Assembly (NCBI GenBank): GCA_011390455.1
Contig: JAABSI010000038.1
Coordinates: 1 to 26,476, forward strand
Length of the DNA: 26,476 nucleotides
Source: Trueperaceae bacterium
GTDB taxonomy: Bacteria; Deinococcota; Deinococci; Deinococcales; Trueperaceae
Direction: 5' to 3'
The notes under the pieces: model-generated
The model's database searches: none
What the model was told of the DNA's origin: nothing
The model's input: the letters and a program-made list of their open reading frames with translations, nothing else
Position numbers and translations under genes: made by a program
Shown here: piece by piece, positions 1 through 6,853 of the stretch
Layout of the letters: every line of letters begins with the position of its first letter
Numbering within the stretch: the first letter of the stretch is position 1

Positions 1-1
1 G

Positions 2-82
2 CGGAGCTTCGAGCCCGCCGGCGTGCGATCGATCGGCGACAACCTGGTGCTGCTCCTCAAGACCATCCAAGGCATGCGATGA
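2..82 (+). CDS. 3' end of an unidentified gene (partial)
   Basis: The last 26 codons of a gene that begins upstream of the window, ending in TGA at 80-82. The visible tail ends GDNLVLLLKTIQGMR. The stop overlaps the ATG of the next gene in an ATGA arrangement, so the two are probably translationally coupled and in one operon. Because the next gene is a heme-pathway oxidase, another heme-biosynthesis gene such as hemE or hemH would be a natural guess. The tail alone does not show this, and I do not assign a function. Confidence 0.6.
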   Translation, partial: RSFEPAGVRSIGDNLVLLLKTIQGMR

Positions 83-1467
83 GCGCCCGCGCCTGGCGCG
101 TCGCGGTGCTCGGCGCCGGGCTGGGCGGCCTGAGCGCCGCCCACGCCATCCGCCGGCGCGCGCACGAGCTGGGCCACGAGCTCGAGCTGGCGATCTGGGA
201 GGCCGCCGACCGGCCGGGCGGTCAGCTGCGCACCACGGTCGAGGACGGCTTCGTCGTCGAGTGGGGCGCGAACGCCTTCCGCACCGGCGTCGGCCCCACC
301 GCCGACCTGGTCGCGCGGCTGGGGCTCCAGGACCAGCAGGTCCACGCCGACGCCGCGGCCAACCGGCGCTACGTCTTCCACGGCGGGCGCCTGCACCTGC
401 TGCCGAGCGACCCGATGTCGCTCCTGAACTTCACCCCGATGTCGGTGCAGGGGCGCTTCCGCGTGATGGCCGAGCCCTTCCTCGCGGAACGGGTGGACCA
501 CGACGAATCGGTGCACGACTACGCCGCCCGCCACATCGGGCCGGAGGCGGCCGAGGTCCTGCTGGGCACCATGGTGCGCGGGGTGTACGGCGGCGACGCC
601 CACCAGCTCTCGGTCGACGCCGCGTTCCCGGTGATGCGCGAGATGGAGCGCGACCACCGCTCGCTCGTGATCGCCGGCCTCGCCGGCATGAAGGAGCGGA
701 TGCGCGAACGCAAGACCACGTGGTGCTTCCGGGGCGGCATGAACGTGCTCATCGACGCGCTGGCCGACGACCTCGGCGACGCCGTGCAGCTGGGCCGCCG
801 CGCGGGCGCCATCGCGCGCGACGCGGCCGGCGGCTACCGCCTGGAGGCGGCGGACGGCACGAGCGAACGCTTCGACGCGGTCGTCCTGGCGCTGCCGCCG
901 CGGCCCGCCGCCGACCTGCTGGCCGCGCTGGACCCCGAGGCCGCCGCCGACCTGCGCGCCATCCCCTCGGGGCCGATCGGCATGGCCGCGCTCGCGTTCG
1001 AGCGCTCCGCCCTGCGCGAAGTGCCCGACGGCTTCGGCTTCCTCGTCGCCCCCGGCGAGGACCTGCCGGTGCTGGGGGTGCTGGTCGAGTCGAACGTCTT
1101 CCCGCACCGCGCCCCCGAGGGCCACGTGCTGCTGCGGGTCATCCAGGGCGGCGTCGCCCGCCCCGACCTGGACGATCTGGACGACGAGGCGCTCCTGCGC
1201 GCCGCGCTCGACGCGGTCGACCGCGCGTGGGGGATCGCCGCGCCGCCGGTGCGCACCTGGGTCGGACGCCAGCAGCGCGGCATCCCGCAGTACGTGCTCG
1301 GGCATCTGGAGCGCCTGGAGCGCGTCGAGGGGCACCTGCGCCGCCTGGGCGGCCTGCACGTGGCGGGCAACGCCTACCGGGGCATCGCGGTGGGCAAGCT
1401 CGTCGAGGACGCCGAGCACGTCGCAGCGGCCGTATGGGCGGAGGTCCCCGCGCCGACCGTGGCGTGA
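79..1467 (+). CDS. hemY: Protoporphyrinogen/coproporphyrinogen oxidase, HemY type
   Basis: FAD-dependent enzyme of late heme synthesis. It oxidises protoporphyrinogen IX, or coproporphyrinogen III in the coproporphyrin-dependent route. The 462 residues match the usual family length. The N-terminus has a dinucleotide-binding fold with GAGLGGLSA at residues 12-20 and the acidic ribose-binding residue E41, followed by the DRPGGQ segment around 44-49 and the EWGANAF motif near 60 that is typical of the HemY/PPOX amine-oxidase superfamily. The C-terminus carries the expected second FAD-contact segment (HVAGNAYRGIAVG). The ATG overlaps the stop of the upstream gene by four bases (ATGA), so it is probably an operon member. 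It converges with the secreted-protein gene after a 34-base gap holding an inverted repeat. Whether the substrate is copro- or protoporphyrinogen cannot be read from the sequence. Confidence 0.9.
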   Translation: MSARAWRVAVLGAGLGGLSAAHAIRRRAHELGHELELAIWEAADRPGGQLRTTVEDGFVVEWGANAFRTGVGPTADLVARLGLQDQQVHADAAANRRYVFHGGRLHLLPSDPMSLLNFTPMSVQGRFRVMAEPFLAERVDHDESVHDYAARHIGPEAAEVLLGTMVRGVYGGDAHQLSVDAAFPVMREMERDHRSLVIAGLAGMKERMRERKTTWCFRGGMNVLIDALADDLGDAVQLGRRAGAIARDAAGGYRLEAADGTSERFDAVVLALPPRPAADLLAALDPEAAADLRAIPSGPIGMAALAFERSALREVPDGFGFLVAPGEDLPVLGVLVESNVFPHRAPEGHVLLRVIQGGVARPDLDDLDDEALLRAALDAVDRAWGIAAPPVRTWVGRQQRGIPQYVLGHLERLERVEGHLRRLGGLHVAGNAYRGIAVGKLVEDAEHVAAAVWAEVPAPTVA

Positions 1468-1503
1468 GCGGCGCCGGCCCCCGACCGCGAACGAGGCGCC
1501 GCT
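1467..1503. terminator. Inverted repeat between convergent genes
   Basis: A 9-bp perfect inverted repeat (arms 1467-1475 and 1495-1503, AGCGGCGCC / GGCGCCGCT) overlaps both stop codons of the convergent hemY and secreted-protein genes. There is no U-tract on either strand. It could serve as a bidirectional terminator, but the stem is short. Confidence 0.4.
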
Positions 1504-2038
1504 AGGGGCGTCGCCCGGGAGGGTCCTGGGGCGGGCCGGGCGGACCGTCTTCGGGCGGGCCGCCTCCGGGCGGGCCATCTTCGGGCGGCCCGGGCGGATC
1601 GCCTCGGGACGGACCGTCTTCGGGAGGTCCGCGCCCCTCCACCGGACCGGGCACGTCGGCCGGCGGACCCTCGCCGACGCCGGGCGGCCAGGCGTCGCCG
1701 AGCTCCGTCGCACGGCGCACGCGCACGAAGGCGAAGCTCTCGGGCAGGAGCGACGTCAGGTCGACGCCGTCGACCCAGACCGCGCCGTCCGCCACCACGA
1801 CCTCGATCGTTCGCACGGCGCCGTCGGGCGCCAACCACACCAACGACGCAGGACCGGCGAAGCCCTCCTCGAGCACCAGCTCGAAGCGCTCCCCGGCGAC
1901 CGCGTGGCCGATGCCCACGATCCGGCTCTCCGCATCGGTCACGAGCACCTCGGCGTCCGTCGGGACCTCGAAGGCGACCGCGTACGTCGCGATCGCGGCC
2001 ACGAGGATCGCGCACGTCCACGCTCGCACTCGTCGCAT
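1502..2038 (-). CDS. Small secreted protein with Pro/Gly/Asp-rich repeat tail
   Basis: A 178-residue protein of no recognised family. The ATG at 2038 is chosen because GAGGGAGGTG lies just before it and a signal peptide (MRRVRAW, then a hydrophobic stretch ending ...TYAVA) starts there; the open frame continues upstream without coding character. The middle (about 24-115) looks like a compact beta-rich domain. The C-terminal third is low-complexity, with GPPADVPGP followed by three GPPEDGP units. The gene lies directly downstream of the sensor kinase on the same strand but has its own promoter with tandem boxes in the gap. It shares the GPPAD[VL]P tail motif with the secreted protein on the other side of the two-component system, which suggests an envelope role linked to that signalling pair. 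Function unknown. Confidence 0.75.
   Translation of the reverse strand: MRRVRAWTCAILVAAIATYAVAFEVPTDAEVLVTDAESRIVGIGHAVAGERFELVLEEGFAGPASLVWLAPDGAVRTIEVVVADGAVWVDGVDLTSLLPESFAFVRVRRATELGDAWPPGVGEGPPADVPGPVEGRGPPEDGPSRGDPPGPPEDGPPGGGPPEDGPPGPPQDPPGRRP
1505..1630 (-). repeat. Codon-level tandem repeats encoding GPPEDGP units
   Basis: The last 42 codons of the secreted-protein gene are degenerate tandem repeats, read on the minus strand as three GPPEDGP units separated by short Gly/Pro spacers (for example PSRGDPP). The encoded segment should be disordered and extended. The repeat number may vary between strains through slippage. Confidence 0.7.
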
Positions 2039-2087
2039 TCGGGCACCTCCCTCGCCGTGCTGGACGCCGGTCCGGTCACGTGCCCGC

Positions 2088-2130
2088 AGCCTAAGCCGCG
2101 CACCTGACGGGAGGCTGACGGGCGGACGAC
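2088..2130 (-). promoter_or_regulatory. Promoter with three tandem 11-bp-spaced response-regulator boxes
   Basis: Reading on the minus strand: GTCGTCC (2130-2124), GTCAGCC (2119-2113) and GTCAGGT (2108-2102) recur at exactly 11 bp. Eight bases later comes TAGGCT (2093-2088), a TANNNT -10. This is the layout expected for an OmpR/PhoB-family activator occupying the -35 region. Transcription would start near 2081, leaving a leader of about 43 bases with GAGGGAGGTG before the ATG at 2038. The same box and spacing occur before the other secreted-protein gene at 4400. Confidence 0.65.
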
Positions 2131-2151
2131 GCTCCGTGCACCGGTGCGGCG

Positions 2152-3441
2152 TCACGTCGGATCCCCCGTGGCCGGCGTCGCCAACCGCGCCGCGAGCGAC
2201 GGCAAGCGCACCTCGAAGACCGCGCCGGGCCCCGCCTCGGCCGCGACCTCGATGCACCCCCCATGCCGCTCGACCAGGTCCTTGGCGATCGACAGGCCGA
2301 CGCCGCTCCCCTCGCCGCGCCGGTAGCCGCGCTCGAACACGCGCGTCCGCGCTTCGGCATCGAGCCCCGGTCCGTCGTCCGCGACGCGGACCACGTGCTC
2401 GTCGTCGCGCGCTTCGAGGGTCACGCGCACGCCGTGCGCGCGGCCGGCCGCCTGGACGCCGTTGCGCACGAGGTTGCGGAACACCTGCGCCAAACGATCC
2501 GGATCCGCGACGACGTCGCCGCGGTGCTCTGCCTCCAGCACGACGCCGGGGTAGGCGCGCACGACGCGCTGCAGCACGTCGCGCAGCGCCACGACCGACA
2601 TCTCGAGCGGTCGCGCGTCCTCACCGCGCGCGACCACGAGCAGGTCTTGCGAGGTGCGCAGCAGCTCCTCGGCGGCCTCGGCCGCCACCCGCAGCGAGAC
2701 GTCGTCTTCGCGGTCCCGGCGCGCGGACCCCAAGTGGTAGTGGACGAGCGTCAAGGGCCCGGCGAGCTCGTGGGCGACCTCCAGCAAGAAGGCGTGCTCG
2801 CGGTCCGAGCGCTCGCGGATGGCGGCGAGCGTCTCGTTCAGCGCATCGGTCACGACGCGCAGCTCGTCGTCGCCGCCGGCGTACGCGATGGCGCCCGGCG
2901 CGGACGGGTCGATGCGGCGCGCGTCGGCCGCCACCCGCTCGAGCGGCCGCAGCGCCCGCCGGGCCACCGTGCCGGCGAGCCACGAGGCGAGCACGCCGGC
3001 GACGACGCCCCCGGTCCACAGGCTGCGCAGCAGCGCGGACCGGGTCGCCAAGGCGTCCTCGACATCGTGGGCGACCCGGATCGTGGCGCCGCCGCCGCGC
3101 CATGGGGTGCTGCCGACGATCGCGCGGCGCCCCTCGACCACCCGGATCGCGGGCGGCGCCACGAGGGGCAGCTGGGTGGTGATGCCCCACGACAGCACCG
3201 TCGCTCCGTCGGGCGCGACGATCTGGACGCCGTACCCCGGGACCGCCGGGTCCACGAACGAAGCGCCCAGCACGGGACGCTCGAGGAGCGCCGCCAAGCG
3301 CGCCAGGTCCTCCTCGAGGAACCGCCGCATCGACGCGTCCTGCTGGCGCACGAAGCCCAGGTACGCCAGCGTGCCGAACGCGGCGACGACGGCGAGCGTC
3401 AGCGCCGCGCTCCCCAGCGCGACGCGCGTGGCCAGCCTCAA
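2152..3441 (-). CDS. Membrane sensor histidine kinase
   Basis: A 429-residue kinase of a two-component system, acting at the cytoplasmic membrane. It has an N-terminal transmembrane helix (about 9-31), an extracytoplasmic sensor of about 105 residues, a second helix (about 142-160), a HAMP-like linker to about 215, then the DHp domain with H224 in HELAGPLT. The ATPase domain shows an N-box (N323/N327 in FRNLVRN), G1 DDGPGL (355-360) and G2 GSGVGL (379-384). The H-box has AG where most kinases have RT, though the H, E and P are kept. The start is TTG at 3441, overlapping the regulator stop in a TTGA arrangement, so kinase and regulator are translationally coupled. The signal is unknown. The neighbouring secreted proteins suggest an envelope cue. 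Confidence 0.9.
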   Translation of the reverse strand: MRLATRVALGSAALTLAVVAAFGTLAYLGFVRQQDASMRRFLEEDLARLAALLERPVLGASFVDPAVPGYGVQIVAPDGATVLSWGITTQLPLVAPPAIRVVEGRRAIVGSTPWRGGGATIRVAHDVEDALATRSALLRSLWTGGVVAGVLASWLAGTVARRALRPLERVAADARRIDPSAPGAIAYAGGDDELRVVTDALNETLAAIRERSDREHAFLLEVAHELAGPLTLVHYHLGSARRDREDDVSLRVAAEAAEELLRTSQDLLVVARGEDARPLEMSVVALRDVLQRVVRAYPGVVLEAEHRGDVVADPDRLAQVFRNLVRNGVQAAGRAHGVRVTLEARDDEHVVRVADDGPGLDAEARTRVFERGYRRGEGSGVGLSIAKDLVERHGGCIEVAAEAGPGAVFEVRLPSLAARLATPATGDPT

Positions 3442-4106
3442 GGACCCTCGCCGCGCACGACGTAGCCGAGCCCCCGGATCGTCTCGATCATGGACGTCAG
3501 CTCGACCGCGGCGAGCTTCTTGCGCAGCCGCGACACGAGCACCTCGATCGCGTTCGAGTCGGGTTGCTGGTCGGCGTAGAGCCGGTCCTCGAGCGTGCGC
3601 TTCGAGAACACCCGGTCCGGATGCTCGAGCAGGAGCGCGAGCAGGTGGTACTCCTGGGCCGACAGGTCGACGCGCTCACCGTCGACGAAGCAGCTCCGGT
3701 CGGCGAGCGTCATCTCGAGCCGGCCCCAGCGGATCTGGCCCGCGCGCGAGCGCGTGCGCATCCGCGCGTAGACCCGCGCGAGCAGCTCCTCCATGTCGAA
3801 GGGTTTGCTCACGTAGTCCGCCGCCCCGGCGTAGAGGCCGCGGACGCGGCTCGCCACGTCGCTGCGCGCGGTCAGCATGATGACGTCGGCCGGGTTGGCC
3901 TCCAACTGGGTGGCCACGTCGATGCCGTCCATGTCCGGCAGGTTGAGGTCGAGCAGGACCAGGTCGAACCTCTGGGTCTCGGCGAGGAACAACGCGTCCT
4001 TGCCGGTGTCGACGACGACGGTCTCGTACCCACGCCCCAGTTCGCGGGCCACCGCCTCCGCCAAGCGGTCGTCGTCCTCCACGATCAGGATGCGCCCTTG
4101 GGCCAC
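3438..4106 (-). CDS. OmpR/PhoB-family response regulator
   Basis: A 222-residue DNA-binding regulator, partner of the adjacent kinase. The receiver domain (1-118) has the acidic pocket ED-DD at 10-13, phospho-acceptor D53 (LLDLNLPDMDG), T79 and K101 (SKPFD). The C-terminal winged helix (about 125-222) includes the usual SAQEYHLLALLLEHP and SRLRKKL segments and ends with the typical RGLGYV. I chose the GTG at 4106 because it gives a family-standard N-terminus (GRILIVEDD) and is preceded by GAGGAGAT; the longer in-frame ATG options add a region with no homology. It is the first gene of the regulator-kinase pair. Its likely targets are the two flanking secreted-protein genes, whose promoters carry 11-bp-spaced repeats. 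Confidence 0.93.
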   Translation of the reverse strand: MAQGRILIVEDDDRLAEAVARELGRGYETVVVDTGKDALFLAETQRFDLVLLDLNLPDMDGIDVATQLEANPADVIMLTARSDVASRVRGLYAGAADYVSKPFDMEELLARVYARMRTRSRAGQIRWGRLEMTLADRSCFVDGERVDLSAQEYHLLALLLEHPDRVFSKRTLEDRLYADQQPDSNAIEVLVSRLRKKLAAVELTSMIETIRGLGYVVRGEGP

Positions 4107-4210
4107 GTCGATCTCCTCACGACGGCGCGGCCGACCGGACCGCAGCCGTCCCTTCGAGTGTCGGCCCAAGCTCGGGCCCTTGGAGCAGAATCGGTCACTC
4201 CGCCCGATCG

Positions 4211-4253
4211 GTCGCGGCGCCGTCAGGTTGGGGTCAGGTACCGCGGGTACCTT
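4211..4253 (+). promoter_or_regulatory. Promoter with tandem GTCAGGT boxes before the second secreted-protein gene
   Basis: GTCAGGT at 4222-4228 and again at 4233-4239 gives an exact 11-bp offset, with a weaker GTCGCGG copy a further 11 bp upstream (4211-4217). Eight bases after the last box lies TACCTT (4248-4253), a TANNNT -10. The arrangement copies the promoter at 2088-2130 on the other side of the two-component genes. Transcription would start near 4260, leaving an unusually long leader of about 140 bases to the ATG at 4400. Because it sits in the divergent gap, it could also influence the regulator gene. Confidence 0.65.
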
Positions 4254-4399
4254 CTTCGTGGACATCGACGTGTCCACCTCGGTGGCGACGAAACCCGGCC
4301 CGCACTTGGGCGCCTGGACCGGGTCGAGCCAGTGGCGCAACCGCCCGAGGAACCCACCGCCGTGCGCCCGCACCGGCTCGACGCCCTGGAGGCGATCGC

Positions 4400-4942
4400 A
4401 TGAAGCGTACGTTGTTCCCCCTGATGTTCTTGGCCACGTTCGGCATGGCGCTGGCGGGCCCCCCCGTGGACTACCAACTCGTCTGCGGTACCGGCGAGGA
4501 CGCGTCGCTCGTCGGCGTCGCGAGCCTCGTCGAGGACGAGTTGCGCGTGTCGCTGATCGAGGGCGCGCTCGAGGCCTGCGAGGACGGCGTCTACGGCGTC
4601 CTCGGCGGCGAGGCGGCCTTCACCGTGAGCTTCACGGTGTTGGACGACGAACTGGACCTCCAGGTGGAGTTCGACGCGGACCCGGACTACGTGCCGGCGC
4701 TCGAGTACGCCGAACTCCCCGCGGTCGCCGTCGCGGGCAAGCTCGGAGCGCAGCAGAACCGCGAAGCGGCCTTTGAACGGGCCGCTCAGGCCCGCGAGCG
4801 CGCGGCGGAGCGCCGAGGCGGTCCGCCCATGGACGTGCCCGGCGACGACGGCGACGGCGAAGAAGAGGCCGAGGTCGACGGTGAGGACGGCGACGGACCG
4901 CCCGCCGACCTGCCGGCACCGGCCGGCCACGGGCGTCGCTGA
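4400..4942 (+). CDS. Secreted acidic protein with Gly/Pro/Asp tail
   Basis: A 180-residue protein of no recognised family. It has a signal peptide (MKRTLFPLMFLATFGMALA) with probable cleavage before GPPVDY. A mature domain of about 80 residues holds one Cys pair (C33 and C58). A helical, charged segment rich in Glu and Arg (about 115-138) follows, then a low-complexity acidic tail with GGPPMDVPG and GPPADLPAP. The start at 4400 is preceded by CTGGAGG at good spacing. It is divergent from the response regulator. The tail motif resembles that of the secreted protein at 1502-2038 and both promoters carry the same boxes, so the two proteins probably belong to one small regulon. Possible roles such as cation binding or envelope-stress buffering are speculation. 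Confidence 0.78.
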   Translation: MKRTLFPLMFLATFGMALAGPPVDYQLVCGTGEDASLVGVASLVEDELRVSLIEGALEACEDGVYGVLGGEAAFTVSFTVLDDELDLQVEFDADPDYVPALEYAELPAVAVAGKLGAQQNREAAFERAAQARERAAERRGGPPMDVPGDDGDGEEEAEVDGEDGDGPPADLPAPAGHGRR

Positions 4943-4972
4943 GGGCGCTCGACCGAACACCACCTACGCAGG

Positions 4973-5008
4973 CGGCGGCGCCCGGAGCTTCGGCTCCGGG
5001 CGCCGCCG
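4973..5008. terminator. Strong bidirectional hairpin with TTCG tetraloop
   Basis: A 16-bp perfect stem (4973-4988 with 4993-5008) closes on the ultra-stable tetraloop TTCG (4989-4992). It lies between the convergent genes ending at 4942 (+) and 5045 (-). No U-tract follows on either strand, only GTT, so it would be a U-tract-poor GC terminator. Confidence 0.8.
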
Positions 5009-5044
5009 TTCGGTCGCGCGTCGGGGACGATCGCTACCCGGCCG

Positions 5045-5725
5045 TCAGCGCGAGGGCACGAAGTGCCAGGCCACCTGCGCCCGCGGGAACGGCTGCACCG
5101 AAGCGTGGACGTCGCGGCAGTCGCAGTAGCCGATGCTCTCACCGACGGCGACGGTCTCGAACACCACCGTGTTCCAACCGGTCGCGAGCTCGATCTCGTA
5201 GGTCTCCTGGCCCCACCCGAAGGTGCAGCGGCCCGTGACGGTCGCCGGCCGGTCGACATGGATCCAGCGGACTTCCACGTCGCCCGTGGTCGCGAGGCTG
5301 CCGTGCTCCTTGGTGGCGGCGTACAGCGTGCCGAGCGTCTCGCAGTACTCGCACGCGGCACCGCGCGGGACGATGCGCAGATCGCGCACCAGCACGGCGC
5401 GCGCTTCGGGTTCGGACACGATCAGGTCCTCGCAGCGCTGGCCGGCGAAGAGGTTCTGGAGCGGCACGGTGACGTCGTTTGGCAGGTAGGGGGACTCGTG
5501 GAAGGCGAGCGCGAACGAACCGTCCGCCCCGACCGACCCGCGGCCCACCTCCACCGGGAACCAGGCGAGCCCGGCACGGGCCTCGGCCACCAGGTCGGCG
5601 GGCGCCACCTGGGCGCACGAACCGACGGAACCGTTCACGCGCGTCTGCGACCACGCAGCACCGAGCAAGGCCAACGACGCGAGCATGACCGCAACGCGCA
5701 CCGCAGAACGACGACGGAATCTCAT
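5045..5725 (-). CDS. Secreted Cys-containing protein of unknown function
   Basis: 226 residues, no recognised family. The ATG at 5725 is preceded by GAGGGGAGGT and begins an N-terminal signal peptide (MRFRRRSAVRVAVMLASLALLGAAWS). The first domain (VNGSVGS..., then GSVGADGSFALAF) reads like a beta-sandwich of the carboxypeptidase-regulatory/transthyretin-like type; this is a pattern-level impression only. Further on come a CEYC pair and a CDC pair near the C-terminus plus lone cysteines, suggesting disulfides or metal binding outside the cytoplasm. The open frame continues upstream to 6010, but that extension has no coding character. It stands alone between a strong terminator and a 381-base gap. 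Confidence 0.75.
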   Translation of the reverse strand: MRFRRRSAVRVAVMLASLALLGAAWSQTRVNGSVGSCAQVAPADLVAEARAGLAWFPVEVGRGSVGADGSFALAFHESPYLPNDVTVPLQNLFAGQRCEDLIVSEPEARAVLVRDLRIVPRGAACEYCETLGTLYAATKEHGSLATTGDVEVRWIHVDRPATVTGRCTFGWGQETYEIELATGWNTVVFETVAVGESIGYCDCRDVHASVQPFPRAQVAWHFVPSR

Positions 5726-6106
5726 GGAGGGACCTCCCCTCGAGCCGTGCCCGACGGGCGACGGCCACAACGAGGTGTGGGGCAGAGCCTTGGGCGCCCC
5801 CACGCACGGGGTCACCTCAGCCGGGACCGCCCGGGCAGGTTGGCTCGAGCACGCCATCACCTCCAAGGTCAGGTCGGTTCCTCCGAAGCGATTGATTATG
5901 AACGTGCGACGCCCATCGGACCAGTGGCGAACGTCCCGGCGCGCGCGCCGCATGAGCGCCGACCGAACCGCGCCCGCGTCGGTCACCCGGTCGATCGCCC
6001 CGAAGCTCACGAAACGGGGGCGCGGCTCATGCGGCGGCCATGGCGCTCATGCCGCGGCCCCATACGGTGCCCCGTCCGTCGCGACCGCGGCGGCCGAGGA
6101 GGCACC
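5726..6106. other. 381-base divergent intergenic region
   Basis: No gene is supported here. It separates two divergent secreted-protein genes and should hold both promoters. On the minus strand CATAAT (5900-5895) is a possible -10 for the gene starting at 5725, which would imply a long leader. On the plus strand TACGGT (6063-6068) is a possible -10 for the gene starting at 6107. A single GTCAGGT occurs at 5868-5874 but has no 11-bp partner, so it is probably unrelated to the two-component boxes. Confidence 0.5.
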
Positions 6107-6844
6107 ATGCATCGCAACCCGATGACCGGCACGACCGAACGAACCAGCCCGATCCGATCCGCACCCGTCCGTCGCGCACCGACCCGAACCCTCGTCGGCA
6201 TCCTGGCGGCGGCCGCGCTCGCGTTCCCGACGACCGCGGCGCTCGCCCAGGGCGAGACGGACCCCTCCGAGGTGGTGGTCGCGAGCCTCGGCGACGCGAC
6301 CGTGACGCTCGAAGCCTTCGAGCTCCGCTTCGAGGCGGCGGTGCGCACGACGCTCGCCCAGCAGGGGGTCGAGCCCGACGACGAGACCGTCGCCGGCTTC
6401 GAAGCGCAGCGGCCCGTGTTCCTCGAGCAGCTCGGGCAAGAACTGGTCCTGAGCGCGCACGCCGAGGAGCTGGGCATCGCCGCGGGCGACGCCGAGGTCG
6501 ACGCCGTGGTCGAACAGGCGCGCGAGGAGAACGGCGACGACCTCGACGCGGCGCTGGCCGAGATCGGGTTCGCGTCCATCACCGACTTCGAGACCGCCGT
6601 GCGGCGCTCGCTGAACGCCCAACGGGCGGTGGAAGCGCTGCGCGCCGAGGTCGAGGTCGACCCCGCGGCCATCGAAGCCTGGTACGAGGCGAACCCCGAG
6701 CAGGTGGCCGGGCCGGACGGGCCGGTTCCGCTCGAAGAGGTGCGCGAGCCGATCGCCAATCTCCTCGCCAGCGAGCACGTCGAGGAGAAGGTGGCCGAGC
6801 TGGTGGCGGAGTCCGGGATCGAGATCCACCCCGACCGACTCTGA
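6107..6844 (+). CDS. SurA-N-like secreted chaperone lacking a PPIase domain
   Basis: 245 residues. The ATG at 6107 follows GAGGAGG with six-base spacing. The N-terminus is a basic region followed by a hydrophobic stretch ending TTAALAQG, a Sec signal peptide. The body is an all-helical domain of the SurA/trigger-factor N-terminal type: a VASLGDATVTLEAFE opening, then helices with the characteristic VFLEQLGQELVLSAHAEELGI pattern. The AWYEANPEQ segment normally leads into a parvulin domain. Here it is followed almost at once by a short terminal helix (EEVREPIANLLASE), so the catalytic PPIase domain is missing. It is therefore likely a periplasmic or surface holdase for exported proteins rather than an isomerase. 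It converges with the HAD gene with only nine bases between the stops. Confidence 0.75.
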   Translation: MHRNPMTGTTERTSPIRSAPVRRAPTRTLVGILAAAALAFPTTAALAQGETDPSEVVVASLGDATVTLEAFELRFEAAVRTTLAQQGVEPDDETVAGFEAQRPVFLEQLGQELVLSAHAEELGIAAGDAEVDAVVEQAREENGDDLDAALAEIGFASITDFETAVRRSLNAQRAVEALRAEVEVDPAAIEAWYEANPEQVAGPDGPVPLEEVREPIANLLASEHVEEKVAELVAESGIEIHPDRL

Positions 6845-6853
6845 GGGCGCGTT

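Noticed and set aside
1505..1630. Short repeats here as a CRISPR-like array
   Set aside because: The repeats are in frame with a protein, degenerate and only a few codons long, with no spacers of uniform length.
2263..3465. 400-codon open frame on the plus strand
   Set aside because: Antisense to the histidine kinase, which has all its catalytic boxes.
5868..5874. A third GTCAGGT box as a two-component target
   Set aside because: Only one copy, with no 11-bp partner and no TANNNT eight bases downstream in the same orientation, so it is not supported as an operator.
5726..6010. N-terminal extension of the secreted protein frame up to 6010
   Set aside because: The extension lacks coding character. 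The ATG at 5725 has a ribosome site and starts a signal peptide.
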